A stretch of 34,047 nucleotides of DNA from Terriglobia bacterium (GTDB lineage Bacteria; Acidobacteriota; Terriglobia; Bryobacterales; Bryobacteraceae), in the NCBI GenBank assembly GCA_010084195.1, contig RGPS01000039.1, forward strand, positions 1-34,047, read 5' to 3'. Within the stretch, counting starts at the first letter, position 1. Each line of letters opens with the position of its first letter. This document shows, piece by piece, positions 15,489-23,892 of the stretch. The notes below the pieces were generated by a model that was given only the letters and a program-made list of their open reading frames with translations, was not told where the DNA came from and did not search any database. Position numbers and translations under genes: made by a program.

Positions 15489-16834
15489 AAAAACGCGTAC
15501 TGATCGTAGAGGACGAAGAGAAGTTGCGCCGGATTCTGGAATTGCAGTTACTGGATTCCGGTTTCGACCCCGTCAAAGCTGGTTCGGCTGAAGAAGCCCT
15601 GCCGCTGATTGACCGGGCAGACCTCATCCTCACGGACCTGAAGTTGCCCGGCATGACAGGTCTGGAAATGCTGCAACTGATCCGCCGACAGGATTCGCAT
15701 GTCCCCGTGATCGTAATGACCGCCTTCGGCACCGTCGAAAATGCTGTTGATGCCATGAAAGCTGGTGCGGCGGACTTCCTGCTGAAGCCGTTTTCCCTGG
15801 ATCATCTCACCACGGTGGTGAACAAAGCCCTCGAGATTCGGCACCTTCGAGATGAGAACCGGCGCCTGCGGGAAGAACTGGGCCGAAAGTACCACTGGGA
15901 CAACATCGTGGGCCGCAGCACGGCCATGCAGCAGATATTTGCCACGATCATGCGCGTCGCTCCGTCGCGCGCCACAGTTCTGCTGGCCGGGGAGAGTGGG
16001 GTCGGTAAGGACCTGATCGCCAGAGCCATCCACCACCATTCGCCCAGGAAAGACCGGCCCTTCGTGAAGATCAACTGCACGGCGTTGCCCGAAAACCTGA
16101 TGGAAAGTGAACTCTTCGGGTATGAAAAAGGAGCCTTCACGGGCGCGAATACCTCCAAGCCTGGCAAGTTCGAACAGGCGGACACCGGAACTGTAATGCT
16201 CGATGAGATCGGCGATGTGCCGCCCAGCGTCCAGGTGAAGCTGCTCCGGGTCCTGCAGGAAAGAGAATTCGAACGCCTCGGCAGCAATAAGACCCTGCAT
16301 ATCGACGTGCGGGTGATCGCCGCCACCAATCGCGACCTGCGGGCAGCGCTCGAAGACGGCACTTTCCGCGAAGACCTCTACTACCGACTCAACGTGGTCC
16401 CGATCGAGATCCCCCCCTTGCGCGAACGGAAGGAGGACATCCCGTACCTGGCCCGCCATTTTGTGGAGAAACTGGGGCCCGAGACCGGAGACCGCGTCTT
16501 CGATATCAGTGATGCGGCCATCGACAAGCTGGCCGCCTATTCCTGGCCAGGAAATGTCCGCGAACTCGAAAATGTAGTGGAGCGCAGCATGGTGATGGCT
16601 TCCGGCGAGACCCTGGAAACAGCGGACATTCGCCTCGATATGAATCTGCGCCAGCGCCACAGTTCAGCCGAATTCGGCTTGCCCGACGGCATGAGCCTCG
16701 ACCAGTACGAAACGGCCCTGATCAAAGATGCGCTCAAGAAGGCCGACGGCAACAAGAGCCAAACCGCCCGCCTGCTGGGCCTGACGAGGAATGCACTCCG
16801 GTATCGACTCACGCAGATTGGCATTGAGAGCTAG
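15485..16834 (+). CDS. NtrC-family sigma-54-dependent response regulator
   Basis: A 449-residue activator with three domains. The receiver (residues 1-120) has the acidic pair Glu9/Asp10, phosphoacceptor Asp51 in LTDLKLPGM, Thr79 and Lys101 in LLKPF. The AAA+ domain (about 145-385) has Walker A GESGVGKDLIAR, the sigma-54 contact loop ESELFGYEKGAFTGA, Walker B VMLDEIGDVP and the arginine finger region FREDLYYRLNVVPIEIPPLR. A C-terminal Fis-type helix-turn-helix ends the protein (GNKSQTARLLGLTRNALRYR). It should activate sigma-54 promoters after phosphorylation by the overlapping upstream kinase. I start at ATG 15485; the longer frame from 15284 shadows the kinase. Targets are not evident in the window; I found no convincing -24/-12 element. 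Confidence 0.95.
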   Translation: MKKRVLIVEDEEKLRRILELQLLDSGFDPVKAGSAEEALPLIDRADLILTDLKLPGMTGLEMLQLIRRQDSHVPVIVMTAFGTVENAVDAMKAGAADFLLKPFSLDHLTTVVNKALEIRHLRDENRRLREELGRKYHWDNIVGRSTAMQQIFATIMRVAPSRATVLLAGESGVGKDLIARAIHHHSPRKDRPFVKINCTALPENLMESELFGYEKGAFTGANTSKPGKFEQADTGTVMLDEIGDVPPSVQVKLLRVLQEREFERLGSNKTLHIDVRVIAATNRDLRAALEDGTFREDLYYRLNVVPIEIPPLRERKEDIPYLARHFVEKLGPETGDRVFDISDAAIDKLAAYSWPGNVRELENVVERSMVMASGETLETADIRLDMNLRQRHSSAEFGLPDGMSLDQYETALIKDALKKADGNKSQTARLLGLTRNALRYRLTQIGIES

Positions 16835-16893
16835 ACTGAAACTCCCGGAATCGTCATAAATGGTATCCTTGTCAGTTACCTGACTCAGGCACG

Positions 16894-18408
16894 ATGCCCA
16901 ACAGCCAACCCAAATTACTGGTCTTCATCGTCGCCTACAACGCCGAAAAGACGATTCAGAAGGTAGTCCACCGGATTCCTGCCGGCTTGCTCGACAACTT
17001 CGACACCCACGTTCTGATCATTGACGACTCCTCGAAAGACTCGACATTTGAGAAAAGCCATTCGGTCAGCCTGGACGAAGCAATTCCCTTCCCCGTCACT
17101 GCCCTCTATAACCCGGTGAATCAGGGGTACGGTGGCAATCAAAAGATCGGTTATCGGTACGCACTGCAAAATGGCTACGATTTTGTAGCGCTCATTCACG
17201 GAGACGGCCAATACGCGCCCGAGTGTCTGCCGGAACTGCTGGAACCCTTGAAGGCGGGCGAGGCGTCGGCAGTCTTCGGCTCGCGCATGATGACGCCCAA
17301 CGGGGCTCTCAAGGGTGGCATGCCGCTCTACAAGTTCTTCGGAAACAAGACGCTCACCTGGCTTCAGAACCGTCTGCTCGGCTCGCGGATGAGCGAATTC
17401 CATTCCGGCTACCGACTCTACTCGGTCAGCGCCCTGGCGGCCATCCCCTTCGAACGAAACTCCAACGACTTCCATTTCGACACAGAAATCATCGTGCAAC
17501 TGATGATCGCGGGGCTGAAGATCAAGGAATTGCCGATTCCCACGTTCTACGGCGATGAGGTCTGCCACGTAAATGGATGGAAGTACGGCCTCAACGTTCT
17601 CGCCGCAGCCGCCAAAGCTCGCCTGCAGAAGGCGGGCCTTTTCTACGACCGAAAGTTTGACTGTTCCCCTCCCGACGAATCGCCTTACACCCCGAAGCTG
17701 AATTACGCCAGCCCCCACGCCTATGCCTTGGAACGAGTGAAGCCAGGCTCCCGTGTTCTGGACATCGGGTGCGCCGGGGGGTACATGGGAACCTACCTGT
17801 CCACTCAAAAAAACTGCAGAGTGGACGGCATTGATTCCTTCAGCGACGTGGAAGTTGGCCTGGAAAACTTCTATCGCCACGATCTGAACGCCGGCCTGCC
17901 CCCTCTCGATTTCCGCCAATACGATTACGTTCTGATGCTCGACGTGATTGAACACCTCGCCGCTCCGGAAAAGTTCCTCGATACCCTGCGCGTGGCCCTC
18001 AGTGTGAACCCGAAAGCGGAGTTCCTGGTGAGCACCGCCAACATTGGTTACTTCATCCCCAGGCTGATGCTGCTTCTCGGCCAGTTCAACTATGGAAAGC
18101 GCGGCATCCTGGACCTGACTCACACCCGGCTGTTCACCTTTACCTCTTTCGAACGCGCTGTCGAGCAATCGGGCTACGACATTCTGGAGAGAGCAGGCGT
18201 CCCTGGTCCGTTCCCGTTGGCGCTCGGTGACAACTGGCTCAGCCGAATGCTCGTCGGCATCAACCGCATGCTGATTTTTATCTCACGCGGCATGTTCTCC
18301 TATCAGATCTTTCTCCGCATCAAAGCCCAGCCGACTCTCGAATCTCTGTTGACGAATGCCCACGAGCACTCTGCACGTCGTCGCGAATCCCTGGCGAAAT
18401 CTTCATGA
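16894..18408 (+). CDS. GT2 glycosyltransferase fused to SAM methyltransferase
   Basis: A 504-residue two-domain protein. Residues 8-240 are a family 2, dolichol-phosphate-mannose-synthase-like glycosyltransferase: FIVAYNAEKTI, LIIDDSSKDST (residues 41-51), NQGYGGNQKIGY, the metal site IHGDGQYAPE and FHSGYRLYS. Residues 275-440 are a class I methyltransferase: SRVLDIGCAGGYMGTYLS (SAM loop), YDYVLMLDVIEHL, and HTRLFTFTSFERAVEQSG, which is typical of methyltransferases in surface-sugar loci. A hydrophobic segment near 455-475 may touch the membrane. Likely role: moving a sugar to a lipid carrier and methylating a linked product. The reaction is inferred from domains only. Its stop overlaps the next gene by four bases (ATGA), so they probably act together. 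Confidence 0.88.
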   Translation: MPNSQPKLLVFIVAYNAEKTIQKVVHRIPAGLLDNFDTHVLIIDDSSKDSTFEKSHSVSLDEAIPFPVTALYNPVNQGYGGNQKIGYRYALQNGYDFVALIHGDGQYAPECLPELLEPLKAGEASAVFGSRMMTPNGALKGGMPLYKFFGNKTLTWLQNRLLGSRMSEFHSGYRLYSVSALAAIPFERNSNDFHFDTEIIVQLMIAGLKIKELPIPTFYGDEVCHVNGWKYGLNVLAAAAKARLQKAGLFYDRKFDCSPPDESPYTPKLNYASPHAYALERVKPGSRVLDIGCAGGYMGTYLSTQKNCRVDGIDSFSDVEVGLENFYRHDLNAGLPPLDFRQYDYVLMLDVIEHLAAPEKFLDTLRVALSVNPKAEFLVSTANIGYFIPRLMLLLGQFNYGKRGILDLTHTRLFTFTSFERAVEQSGYDILERAGVPGPFPLALGDNWLSRMLVGINRMLIFISRGMFSYQIFLRIKAQPTLESLLTNAHEHSARRRESLAKSS

Positions 18409-20387
18409 ACCGCAAGCATCTCTGGCTCGACAGCGTGTTGGTCCTGACGCTGGCGGCAATTCTCGTAGCTCCGCTCTTCCGTTTGGAGTACATGCAGAAT
18501 TGGGGGTCTATCGAGAGCACCTTCATTTCGGACGCCCGCATGTTAAGCGAAAACCTGCCGCACCCCGGGTGGCAGCCTCACTGGTACACGGGCACGCGCT
18601 TCGACTACATCTACCCGCCCGCACTCCGTTACGGCACGGCGCTCATCTCGAAAGCCGGGGGCATCTCCACCGCTCGCGCCTACCATCTCTATGTCGGACT
18701 GTTCTACGTCGGTGGCATCCTGGCAGTTTTCTGGCTGATGCTTCTGGGGTCCGGCTCCAGGTGGGGGGCCTGGCTGGCCGCCGTCGCCACGGGACTCCTG
18801 TCACCCTGCTTCCTCTTCCTGCAGCAACTTCGGTGGGATAGCGATTTTGGTGCGCCGCAAAGACTGCACGTTCTGATGCAATACGGCGAAGGCCCGCACA
18901 TTTCGGCGCTCTGCGTCCTCCCTGCTGCGCTGGCGGCAATATGGATAGCCCTGCGCGACCGGAAGCCCGGGCCTCTCGCGCTTGCTTCCCTGCTCTGTGC
19001 CCTGGTCGTTTCGAACAATTTCTATGGCGCCACCGCGCTCGCCCTGCTGGTCCCCCTGCTGGTTTGGTCGGTTTGGCTCGGCGAACGCACCTGGATGATT
19101 CCGGCGCGAGCCGTGGCCCTCGCGGTGCTGGCGTATGGGATGTGCGCCTTCTGGCTGACCCCGGGGTACCTCGGCATCACGCTTGCCAACCTTCGCCTTG
19201 TCGCCGAACCCGGAGACCAGCGATCCGTAGTGATCTTTGTGGTGGCCCTTGTCCTGTTTGGCATTGTCAGCTTCGTCCTCGGGAACAGAAGACCAGAACG
19301 CGCCTGGCCTCTGTTTTGCGCCGGCGCCGTCTCGATCCTCTCGCTCTACGTCCTTGGCCACAGCTACTTTGGCCTTCAGGTCGCCGGCAATACGTTGCGC
19401 CTGGCACCGGAACTGGACCTGGCGATTGTCCTCGCCTTCTCCACTGCCGTCACGGCAGCCTGTGCGCAGCCCCGCTGGCGCATTGGTGTGGCCGTGGTCG
19501 TACTGGTAGCTTTCTTCCCGGCAAAAAAATATCTCAAACAGCCATGGAAACCATTTCCCAAAGAAACCAACGTCGAAAAGGCCTACCCCAGACAGATCGC
19601 CCGCTGGGCTGAAGCCAATCTGACCGGAGCACGTGTTCTGCCCGCAGGGGAAGTTCGCTTCTGGTTTAATACCTGGGCCAATATTGCGCAGACCGATGGC
19701 GGCTCACAACAGGGCATGCTGAACCAGTTGCTGCCAACGGCGTTTTGGCAGATCCTGACCGGCGAGGGCCAGGAACCGGCAGTTCTCTGGCTCCAGGCAC
19801 TCGGTACCGATGCGGTCATCGTCCCCGACGGCAAGTCCCGCGATTCCTATCGTGGAGATTTTAAGTTTCCGGGGAAGTTCAAGGGCCTCCCTCCTCTGTT
19901 CGACGACGGGCAGGGTACCGTGATCTATAAGATCCCCAGGACATACCCCGGCATAGGTCGAATTGTGGACGCCACGGTCCTCGACGCAACCGGAGTCATC
20001 GGCGGGGGCCTCGATACAACCCGGCTCCGAAAGCTCGTCGATGAAACCGAAAAGCCCGGTCGCAGCCCGGTCTCGGTCACCTGGAGCAATTTCGATACGG
20101 TCCGGCTTCAGGCAGCCACAGGCCAGGGAGAATCCATCCTGTTGCAGGAAACATGGGACCCGGCCTGGCTCGCAGAGGAGAATGGCGTCAGACTTCCCCT
20201 TCGCAGGGACCCCGTGATGGGCTTTATGCTCCTCTCCCCTCCCCCAGGCCAACACTCAATCCAGCTCCGTTTTGAAACGCCCGGAGAAAACCGGGTGGGG
20301 CAGCTCCTTTCGCTGCTTGCGTTCCTGGCAGCAGCCTGGCTCGGCTGGAAGGCCTGGACCGGAAAACGTTTACGCCAGGGTGAGTAA
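18405..20387 (+). CDS. Polytopic membrane protein, GT-C-like
   Basis: A 660-residue membrane protein that I do not recognise as a named enzyme. It has a first helix at residues 8-26, a conserved-looking extracytoplasmic loop rich in aromatic residues (WQPHWYTGTRFDYIYPPALR, about 55-75), then about ten more helices up to residue 370. A large soluble domain follows (about 385-625) and a final helix (630-650). That plan, with an acidic, Trp/Tyr-rich first loop, resembles GT-C glycosyltransferases and the YfhO/PTPS-related membrane families, which use lipid-linked sugars. The overlap with a DPM-like glycosyltransferase, which would make such a donor, supports this. It ends 178 bp before the class II aldolase. 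Confidence 0.7.
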   Translation: MNRKHLWLDSVLVLTLAAILVAPLFRLEYMQNWGSIESTFISDARMLSENLPHPGWQPHWYTGTRFDYIYPPALRYGTALISKAGGISTARAYHLYVGLFYVGGILAVFWLMLLGSGSRWGAWLAAVATGLLSPCFLFLQQLRWDSDFGAPQRLHVLMQYGEGPHISALCVLPAALAAIWIALRDRKPGPLALASLLCALVVSNNFYGATALALLVPLLVWSVWLGERTWMIPARAVALAVLAYGMCAFWLTPGYLGITLANLRLVAEPGDQRSVVIFVVALVLFGIVSFVLGNRRPERAWPLFCAGAVSILSLYVLGHSYFGLQVAGNTLRLAPELDLAIVLAFSTAVTAACAQPRWRIGVAVVVLVAFFPAKKYLKQPWKPFPKETNVEKAYPRQIARWAEANLTGARVLPAGEVRFWFNTWANIAQTDGGSQQGMLNQLLPTAFWQILTGEGQEPAVLWLQALGTDAVIVPDGKSRDSYRGDFKFPGKFKGLPPLFDDGQGTVIYKIPRTYPGIGRIVDATVLDATGVIGGGLDTTRLRKLVDETEKPGRSPVSVTWSNFDTVRLQAATGQGESILLQETWDPAWLAEENGVRLPLRRDPVMGFMLLSPPPGQHSIQLRFETPGENRVGQLLSLLAFLAAAWLGWKAWTGKRLRQGE

Positions 20388-20399
20388 ATTTAGGTAACC

Positions 20400-20427
20400 T
20401 TGCACCCTCAATAAGCGGTCTTAGAAT
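20400..20427 (+). promoter_or_regulatory. Candidate sigma-70-type promoter before the class II aldolase gene
   Basis: TTGCAC (20400-20405) and TAGAAT (20422-20427) are separated by 16 bases. It would give a 5' leader of about 130 bases. The rest of the 20388-20565 gap holds a 13-base palindrome (TTTGCG-T-CGCAAA, 20472-20484) and three copies of a GGTAAC/GTTACC element (20393, 20428, 20508), of which the last two face each other. These suggest operator or leader structure but are not diagnostic. Confidence 0.35.
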
Positions 20428-20565
20428 GGTAACGATTCCGTTGGGAGAGTGATGTTGTTCAAACGATTGAATTTGCGTCGCAAAGCACTCTAAGAGAAGA
20501 TCTTTCTGTTACCACTTGAATAATCTCTTGGAATCAGATGAAATGGTAGTCCCAGGTAAGGTGGT

Positions 20566-21648
20566 GTGTTCTTGTCGATAGGTACGGCATCAGCGATCGA
20601 TAGCTTGCTCGCTGTCTCGGGCCGCATTGGTGCAGATCCAATGCTGGTTCAGGCAGCTACCGGAAACACGTCTATCAAACTTGACGGAGTGCTTTGGATC
20701 AAGGCCTCCGGCAAGTGGCTGGCCCATGCCGGACAGGAAGAGATTCTTGTGCCGGTGAGTCTTGCCGAAACAGTCCGGCGTGTCGAAACCAGGACAGATC
20801 CGGCCGGCCAGACCGCCATTGTGGGCGGTCAGACACTGGGAACTTCCGTGGAAACGGCGATGCACGCCGTCATTCCGCATCGAGTCGTTTTGCACGTACA
20901 CTCGGTGAACGCCATCGCCTGGGCAGTGCGGGCCGATGGCGAAGCGCAACTGACGCCACGCCTGGCAGGCATTTCCTGGAAATGGATTCCCTACCTGCCT
21001 TCGGGCCTTGCGCTCGCTTCGGCTATCCGCGAAGCCGTGGCAGAGAACCCCGGGATCCGGGTTTTCATCCTCGCCAACCATGGCATCGTCATCTGTGGGG
21101 ATGCGCCCCTCGAAACCGAAGCTCTCCTTCGGGAAGTCGAAACCAGGCTCGCCATTGCGACCCGTCCGGTAGCCGACCCGAATTGGGACGAATTGGCCCT
21201 GATCTCAGAACGCACCGGCTGGAAAGTGCCCAACAACCCTATCGTTCACGCTTTAGGCGTGGACCCGATCGCGCGCCGTATTCTCAGCAACGGCATCCTG
21301 TATCCGTGTCAGGCGATTTTCCTGGCTTCCAGTACCCCCATCGTCTCCCGCTTCGTATCGGCTTCTGACGCGGCAGCTGTGGACAGTTCGTGGCTCGTGG
21401 TGGAGGAAGTGGGGACACTGCTGCGGGCGCGCCAGAATCCCGTTGAGGGGTTAACCCTGAACGGTCTCGCCCAGGTTGTGCTGCGGCTCCCGGAACTAGC
21501 CCCCATCGCCTACCTGAAACAGAACGAAGTAAACGATCTGCTGTGCGCTGACGTTTATCGCTATCGGGCCCGCGTGGAGGGCAACAGTGCAGATAAGTTA
21601 CCGTTCCACAATCTGCCCTCGGGTGAGCCCGGCGTTGAACTGCGGTAA
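20566..21648 (+). CDS. Class II aldolase/adducin family protein
   Basis: A 360-residue zinc-dependent aldolase-fold protein. The N-terminal domain has MLVQAATGNTSIKLDGVLWI (substrate loop with GNTS) and ASGKWL; zinc ligands are the pair of His in VVLHVHSVN and a third in LANHGIVICG. This arrangement matches the aldolase half of bifunctional rhamnulose-phosphate aldolase/dehydrogenase proteins, but here it stands alone with an extra 120-residue C-terminal region. The substrate is probably a phosphorylated deoxy sugar or similar, unproven. Start is GTG 20566 with an AGGTAAGG ribosome site; a TTG six bases later is an alternative. It ends just before a strong shared terminator. Confidence 0.85.
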   Translation: MFLSIGTASAIDSLLAVSGRIGADPMLVQAATGNTSIKLDGVLWIKASGKWLAHAGQEEILVPVSLAETVRRVETRTDPAGQTAIVGGQTLGTSVETAMHAVIPHRVVLHVHSVNAIAWAVRADGEAQLTPRLAGISWKWIPYLPSGLALASAIREAVAENPGIRVFILANHGIVICGDAPLETEALLREVETRLAIATRPVADPNWDELALISERTGWKVPNNPIVHALGVDPIARRILSNGILYPCQAIFLASSTPIVSRFVSASDAAAVDSSWLVVEEVGTLLRARQNPVEGLTLNGLAQVVLRLPELAPIAYLKQNEVNDLLCADVYRYRARVEGNSADKLPFHNLPSGEPGVELR

Positions 21649-21668
21649 AAGGCAGAAAGCGAATTAGC

Positions 21669-21708
21669 AAAAAAGGGCACCCGGCAGAACCGGATGCCCT
21701 CTTTTTTT
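21669..21708. terminator. Bidirectional intrinsic terminator
   Basis: Stem AGGGCA-C-CCGG / CCGG-A-TGCCCT with one C-A mismatch and a 5-base loop (CAGAA). It is flanked by six A upstream and seven T downstream, so it can stop transcription from both the class II aldolase (plus) and the di-heme oxidoreductase (minus). Confidence 0.9.
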
Positions 21709-21723
21709 GTTGAACAACGTGAT

Positions 21724-23040
21724 TTACAGGGTCCGCAGGAAGTTCAGCAGATCCTGCTTTGCCTGGGCACTGAGGGCGTTGTAGTTATTGATCACCGTAT
21801 TCGCCTCCGAGCCGCGACCAGCATGTGCCCGAATGGCCTCCGCCAGATCCTGCGTCCGGCCATCGTGGAGGAAGAAGAGACGAGCACCCAGCCCCCACAG
21901 CGGAGCGGTTCGCCAGTCTTCCCCGCGGGCATCGCCCTGGTTCACACCGTCGGCCAAAACGTCACCCATGTTGTGCAGCACCAGATCCGAGTAAAGCGTA
22001 ACCGGTTTGCGATCCAGCGCTGCCACCGGGTTCCTGCCGGTCTGCAGCGTCGGCGTGTGGCACATGCCGCATCCGAGCTGGGTAAAGGCCTGCGCCCCAC
22101 GCTGGGCAGAAGGATCCTGCGGATTGGTCGGAGGCGGAGCCACAAACTTCATGAAGTGCATCAGGGCGGTCAGGTCACTAATGCTCTCCAGCGCCCCGGT
22201 TTCGTCCACATGTGTGTGATCTTCCGGAGTCGCGTTAAAAGTGCAACCCGGCGTCTCATTCCGCTCGTTCGGGAACAGTTCATTGGTTACTCCCTGCTCC
22301 ACGTTGTAGGCTTCACCTGCAAACAACAGGAGAGACTTGTTCTGAGCCTTCCAGCCAAAACGCGTGATGGTACCGTCGTTGCCGTTGCGGTTTTCACGAC
22401 CACGAATGCCAAGCTGCTGTTTGATGGCGGCGTTGCCGCGCAAATTGGTCAGGATCGTCGATTCCGGGATCGCTTCCATCAGGCCGGCGCCGAATACCGG
22501 CGTGGGGATCCGGAACGTTGCATTATTGCGGCGAACTTCCGCGGCAAAATCCGGCTGGGGAATATTGCAGCCCGCAGCATCCGCCCGCCCGGTGATAGTG
22601 AACAGGCCGTGCACCCCACCATCCGGAGACCCGTCCGGCTTCCGAACCAGCCGCACCACCCGAATCGGACCATTCTGCCGGATGAAATCCGGCACCCGGT
22701 TGCTGGCACCATACTCATTCGCCAGACCAACCTGCGGATTCACACGCGGACTGGTGCCTCCCAGCACAGGCTGGGAGTGGCACTGCGAACAGCTGTTTCC
22801 GTTAAAGGTTGGCCCAAGTCCTCTACCTGCGGCTCCGGGCTGCGTCCCCGAAACGGAGTCAACCTCCCGAAAAATCTCCACACCTTTGTTGAACCACGCG
22901 AGTTCGTTCGCGTTCAGGCCTGCCAGGCCCCGAACCGGACCGCCACCCTGTGGCCCTCTGCCGGGTCCAGGATCGTTTTGTGCCAGCAGCAAACTCCCCG
23001 ATGCCAGCGTCATGAGAATGAGTTTCGTGTGTCGTGCCAT
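21724..23040 (-). CDS. Di-heme oxidoreductase (DHOR) family cytochrome
   Basis: A 438-residue exported c-type cytochrome. Residues 1-20 are a signal peptide (LILMTLASGSLLLAQ), followed by a Gly/Pro-rich linker. There are two heme-binding CxxCH sites: CSQCH at 84-88 and CGMCH at 324-328. Between them are FRIPTPVFGAGLMEAIPE and NGNDGTITRFGWKAQ, conserved in the DHOR family (distantly related to cytochrome c peroxidases), and near the end LHDGRTQDLAEAI. These periplasmic proteins have an unclear electron-transfer role, sometimes next to imelysin-like proteins; none is here. ATG 23040 is the start, as the longer frame runs into the neighbouring regulator. It is divergent from the OmpR-type gene with 111 bp between. 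Confidence 0.9.
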   Translation of the reverse strand: MARHTKLILMTLASGSLLLAQNDPGPGRGPQGGGPVRGLAGLNANELAWFNKGVEIFREVDSVSGTQPGAAGRGLGPTFNGNSCSQCHSQPVLGGTSPRVNPQVGLANEYGASNRVPDFIRQNGPIRVVRLVRKPDGSPDGGVHGLFTITGRADAAGCNIPQPDFAAEVRRNNATFRIPTPVFGAGLMEAIPESTILTNLRGNAAIKQQLGIRGRENRNGNDGTITRFGWKAQNKSLLLFAGEAYNVEQGVTNELFPNERNETPGCTFNATPEDHTHVDETGALESISDLTALMHFMKFVAPPPTNPQDPSAQRGAQAFTQLGCGMCHTPTLQTGRNPVAALDRKPVTLYSDLVLHNMGDVLADGVNQGDARGEDWRTAPLWGLGARLFFLHDGRTQDLAEAIRAHAGRGSEANTVINNYNALSAQAKQDLLNFLRTL

Positions 23041-23151
23041 GAACTCAGTACACGCCCTGGAAGTAAAGGCATTGTTGCGAAAATGAGGAGAAGTGTAAAG
23101 CTGCGGTAAAACCCGGACGCCGACCTCCGGAATCCGCTTTAATTGGATTTT

Positions 23152-23892
23152 ATGACTCACGCACTTGGCACACGCTTGCTGCTGGTGGACGACGACCTGA
23201 AGCTCTGCCGGCTCATCAGAGAGTATCTGGAAGGCCTCGGCTATTCGGTGACCACCGCGCACACCGGCCCGGATGGCCTGCACGCCGCGTTCCATGCCGA
23301 ATTCGATGCCGTGATTCTGGACGTAATGCTGCCAAAGATGGATGGCTTCGAAGTCCTCCGACAGCTGCGCGCTAAATCCGATGTGCCGGTTCTCATGCTG
23401 ACCGGCCTGGGCGATGAAGCAGATCGGATTGTTGGCCTCGAAATCGGTGCCGACGACTACCTGCCGAAGACTTTCTCCACCAGAGAGTTGCTGGCCCGCC
23501 TTCGTGCCGTCATCCGGCGCTCAAAAATAACCGCCGTCAAACGCGCAGCAACCTCTGACGACTCAGCTTCCGAGGAAGTAGTGGTGGGTGGCGTTCGCGT
23601 CAAGCCGGCTTCCCGGGAAGTGGAAGTGGAAGGCAAAGCCGTCGTCATGACAGCCGTTGAGTTTGACCTCCTGCTGGCCCTTGCCAAAGCCGCCGGGCGC
23701 GTGAAAACCCGCGAACGGCTGTTACTGGAAGTGGCAGACCGCGATTTTGAGACCTTCGACCGCTCAATTGACGTCCATATCTCGTCGATCCGACGCAAAC
23801 TGGGCGACGACCCTAAATCCCCCGCCTACATCCAGACACTTCGGGGCGTCGGCTACATGATGCGGAAGCCGGGGACCGAGCTTCCCGAATGA
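23152..23892 (+). CDS. OmpR/CpxR-type response regulator
   Basis: A 246-residue regulator. The receiver has acidic residues in LLVDDD (13-15), phosphoacceptor Asp57 in VILDVMLPKMDG, Thr84 in LMLTGL, and Lys106 in DDYLPKTF. The last motif is normally KPF; Thr107 replaces the usual cis-proline. The C-terminal winged helix (about 150-240) shows VEVEGKAVVMTAVEFDLLLALAK over two segments and DRSIDVHISSIRRKLG, then TLRGVGYMM. It should bind DNA as a dimer upon phosphorylation by the overlapping CpxA-like kinase. Start is ATG 23152; a TTG three codons earlier is less likely. The ATGA overlap with the kinase shows tight coupling. Confidence 0.93.
   Translation: MTHALGTRLLLVDDDLKLCRLIREYLEGLGYSVTTAHTGPDGLHAAFHAEFDAVILDVMLPKMDGFEVLRQLRAKSDVPVLMLTGLGDEADRIVGLEIGADDYLPKTFSTRELLARLRAVIRRSKITAVKRAATSDDSASEEVVVGGVRVKPASREVEVEGKAVVMTAVEFDLLLALAKAAGRVKTRERLLLEVADRDFETFDRSIDVHISSIRRKLGDDPKSPAYIQTLRGVGYMMRKPGTELPE

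Noticed and set aside
15548..16660. 370-residue minus-strand frame
   Set aside because: Fully antisense to the NtrC-type regulator, whose domains are complete and convincing.
16915..18168. 417-residue minus-strand frame
   Set aside because: Antisense to the GT2-methyltransferase gene; no recognisable domain and shadow-like composition.
21694..23109. 471-residue plus-strand frame
   Set aside because: Antisense to the di-heme oxidoreductase, which has a signal peptide and both heme sites; the antisense frame is Arg/Pro/Gln-rich.
23165..23180. TGGCAC-ACGC-TTGCT, resembling a sigma-54 promoter
   Set aside because: The GG to GC distance is one base short, and it is inside the OmpR-type regulator coding region just after the start codon.
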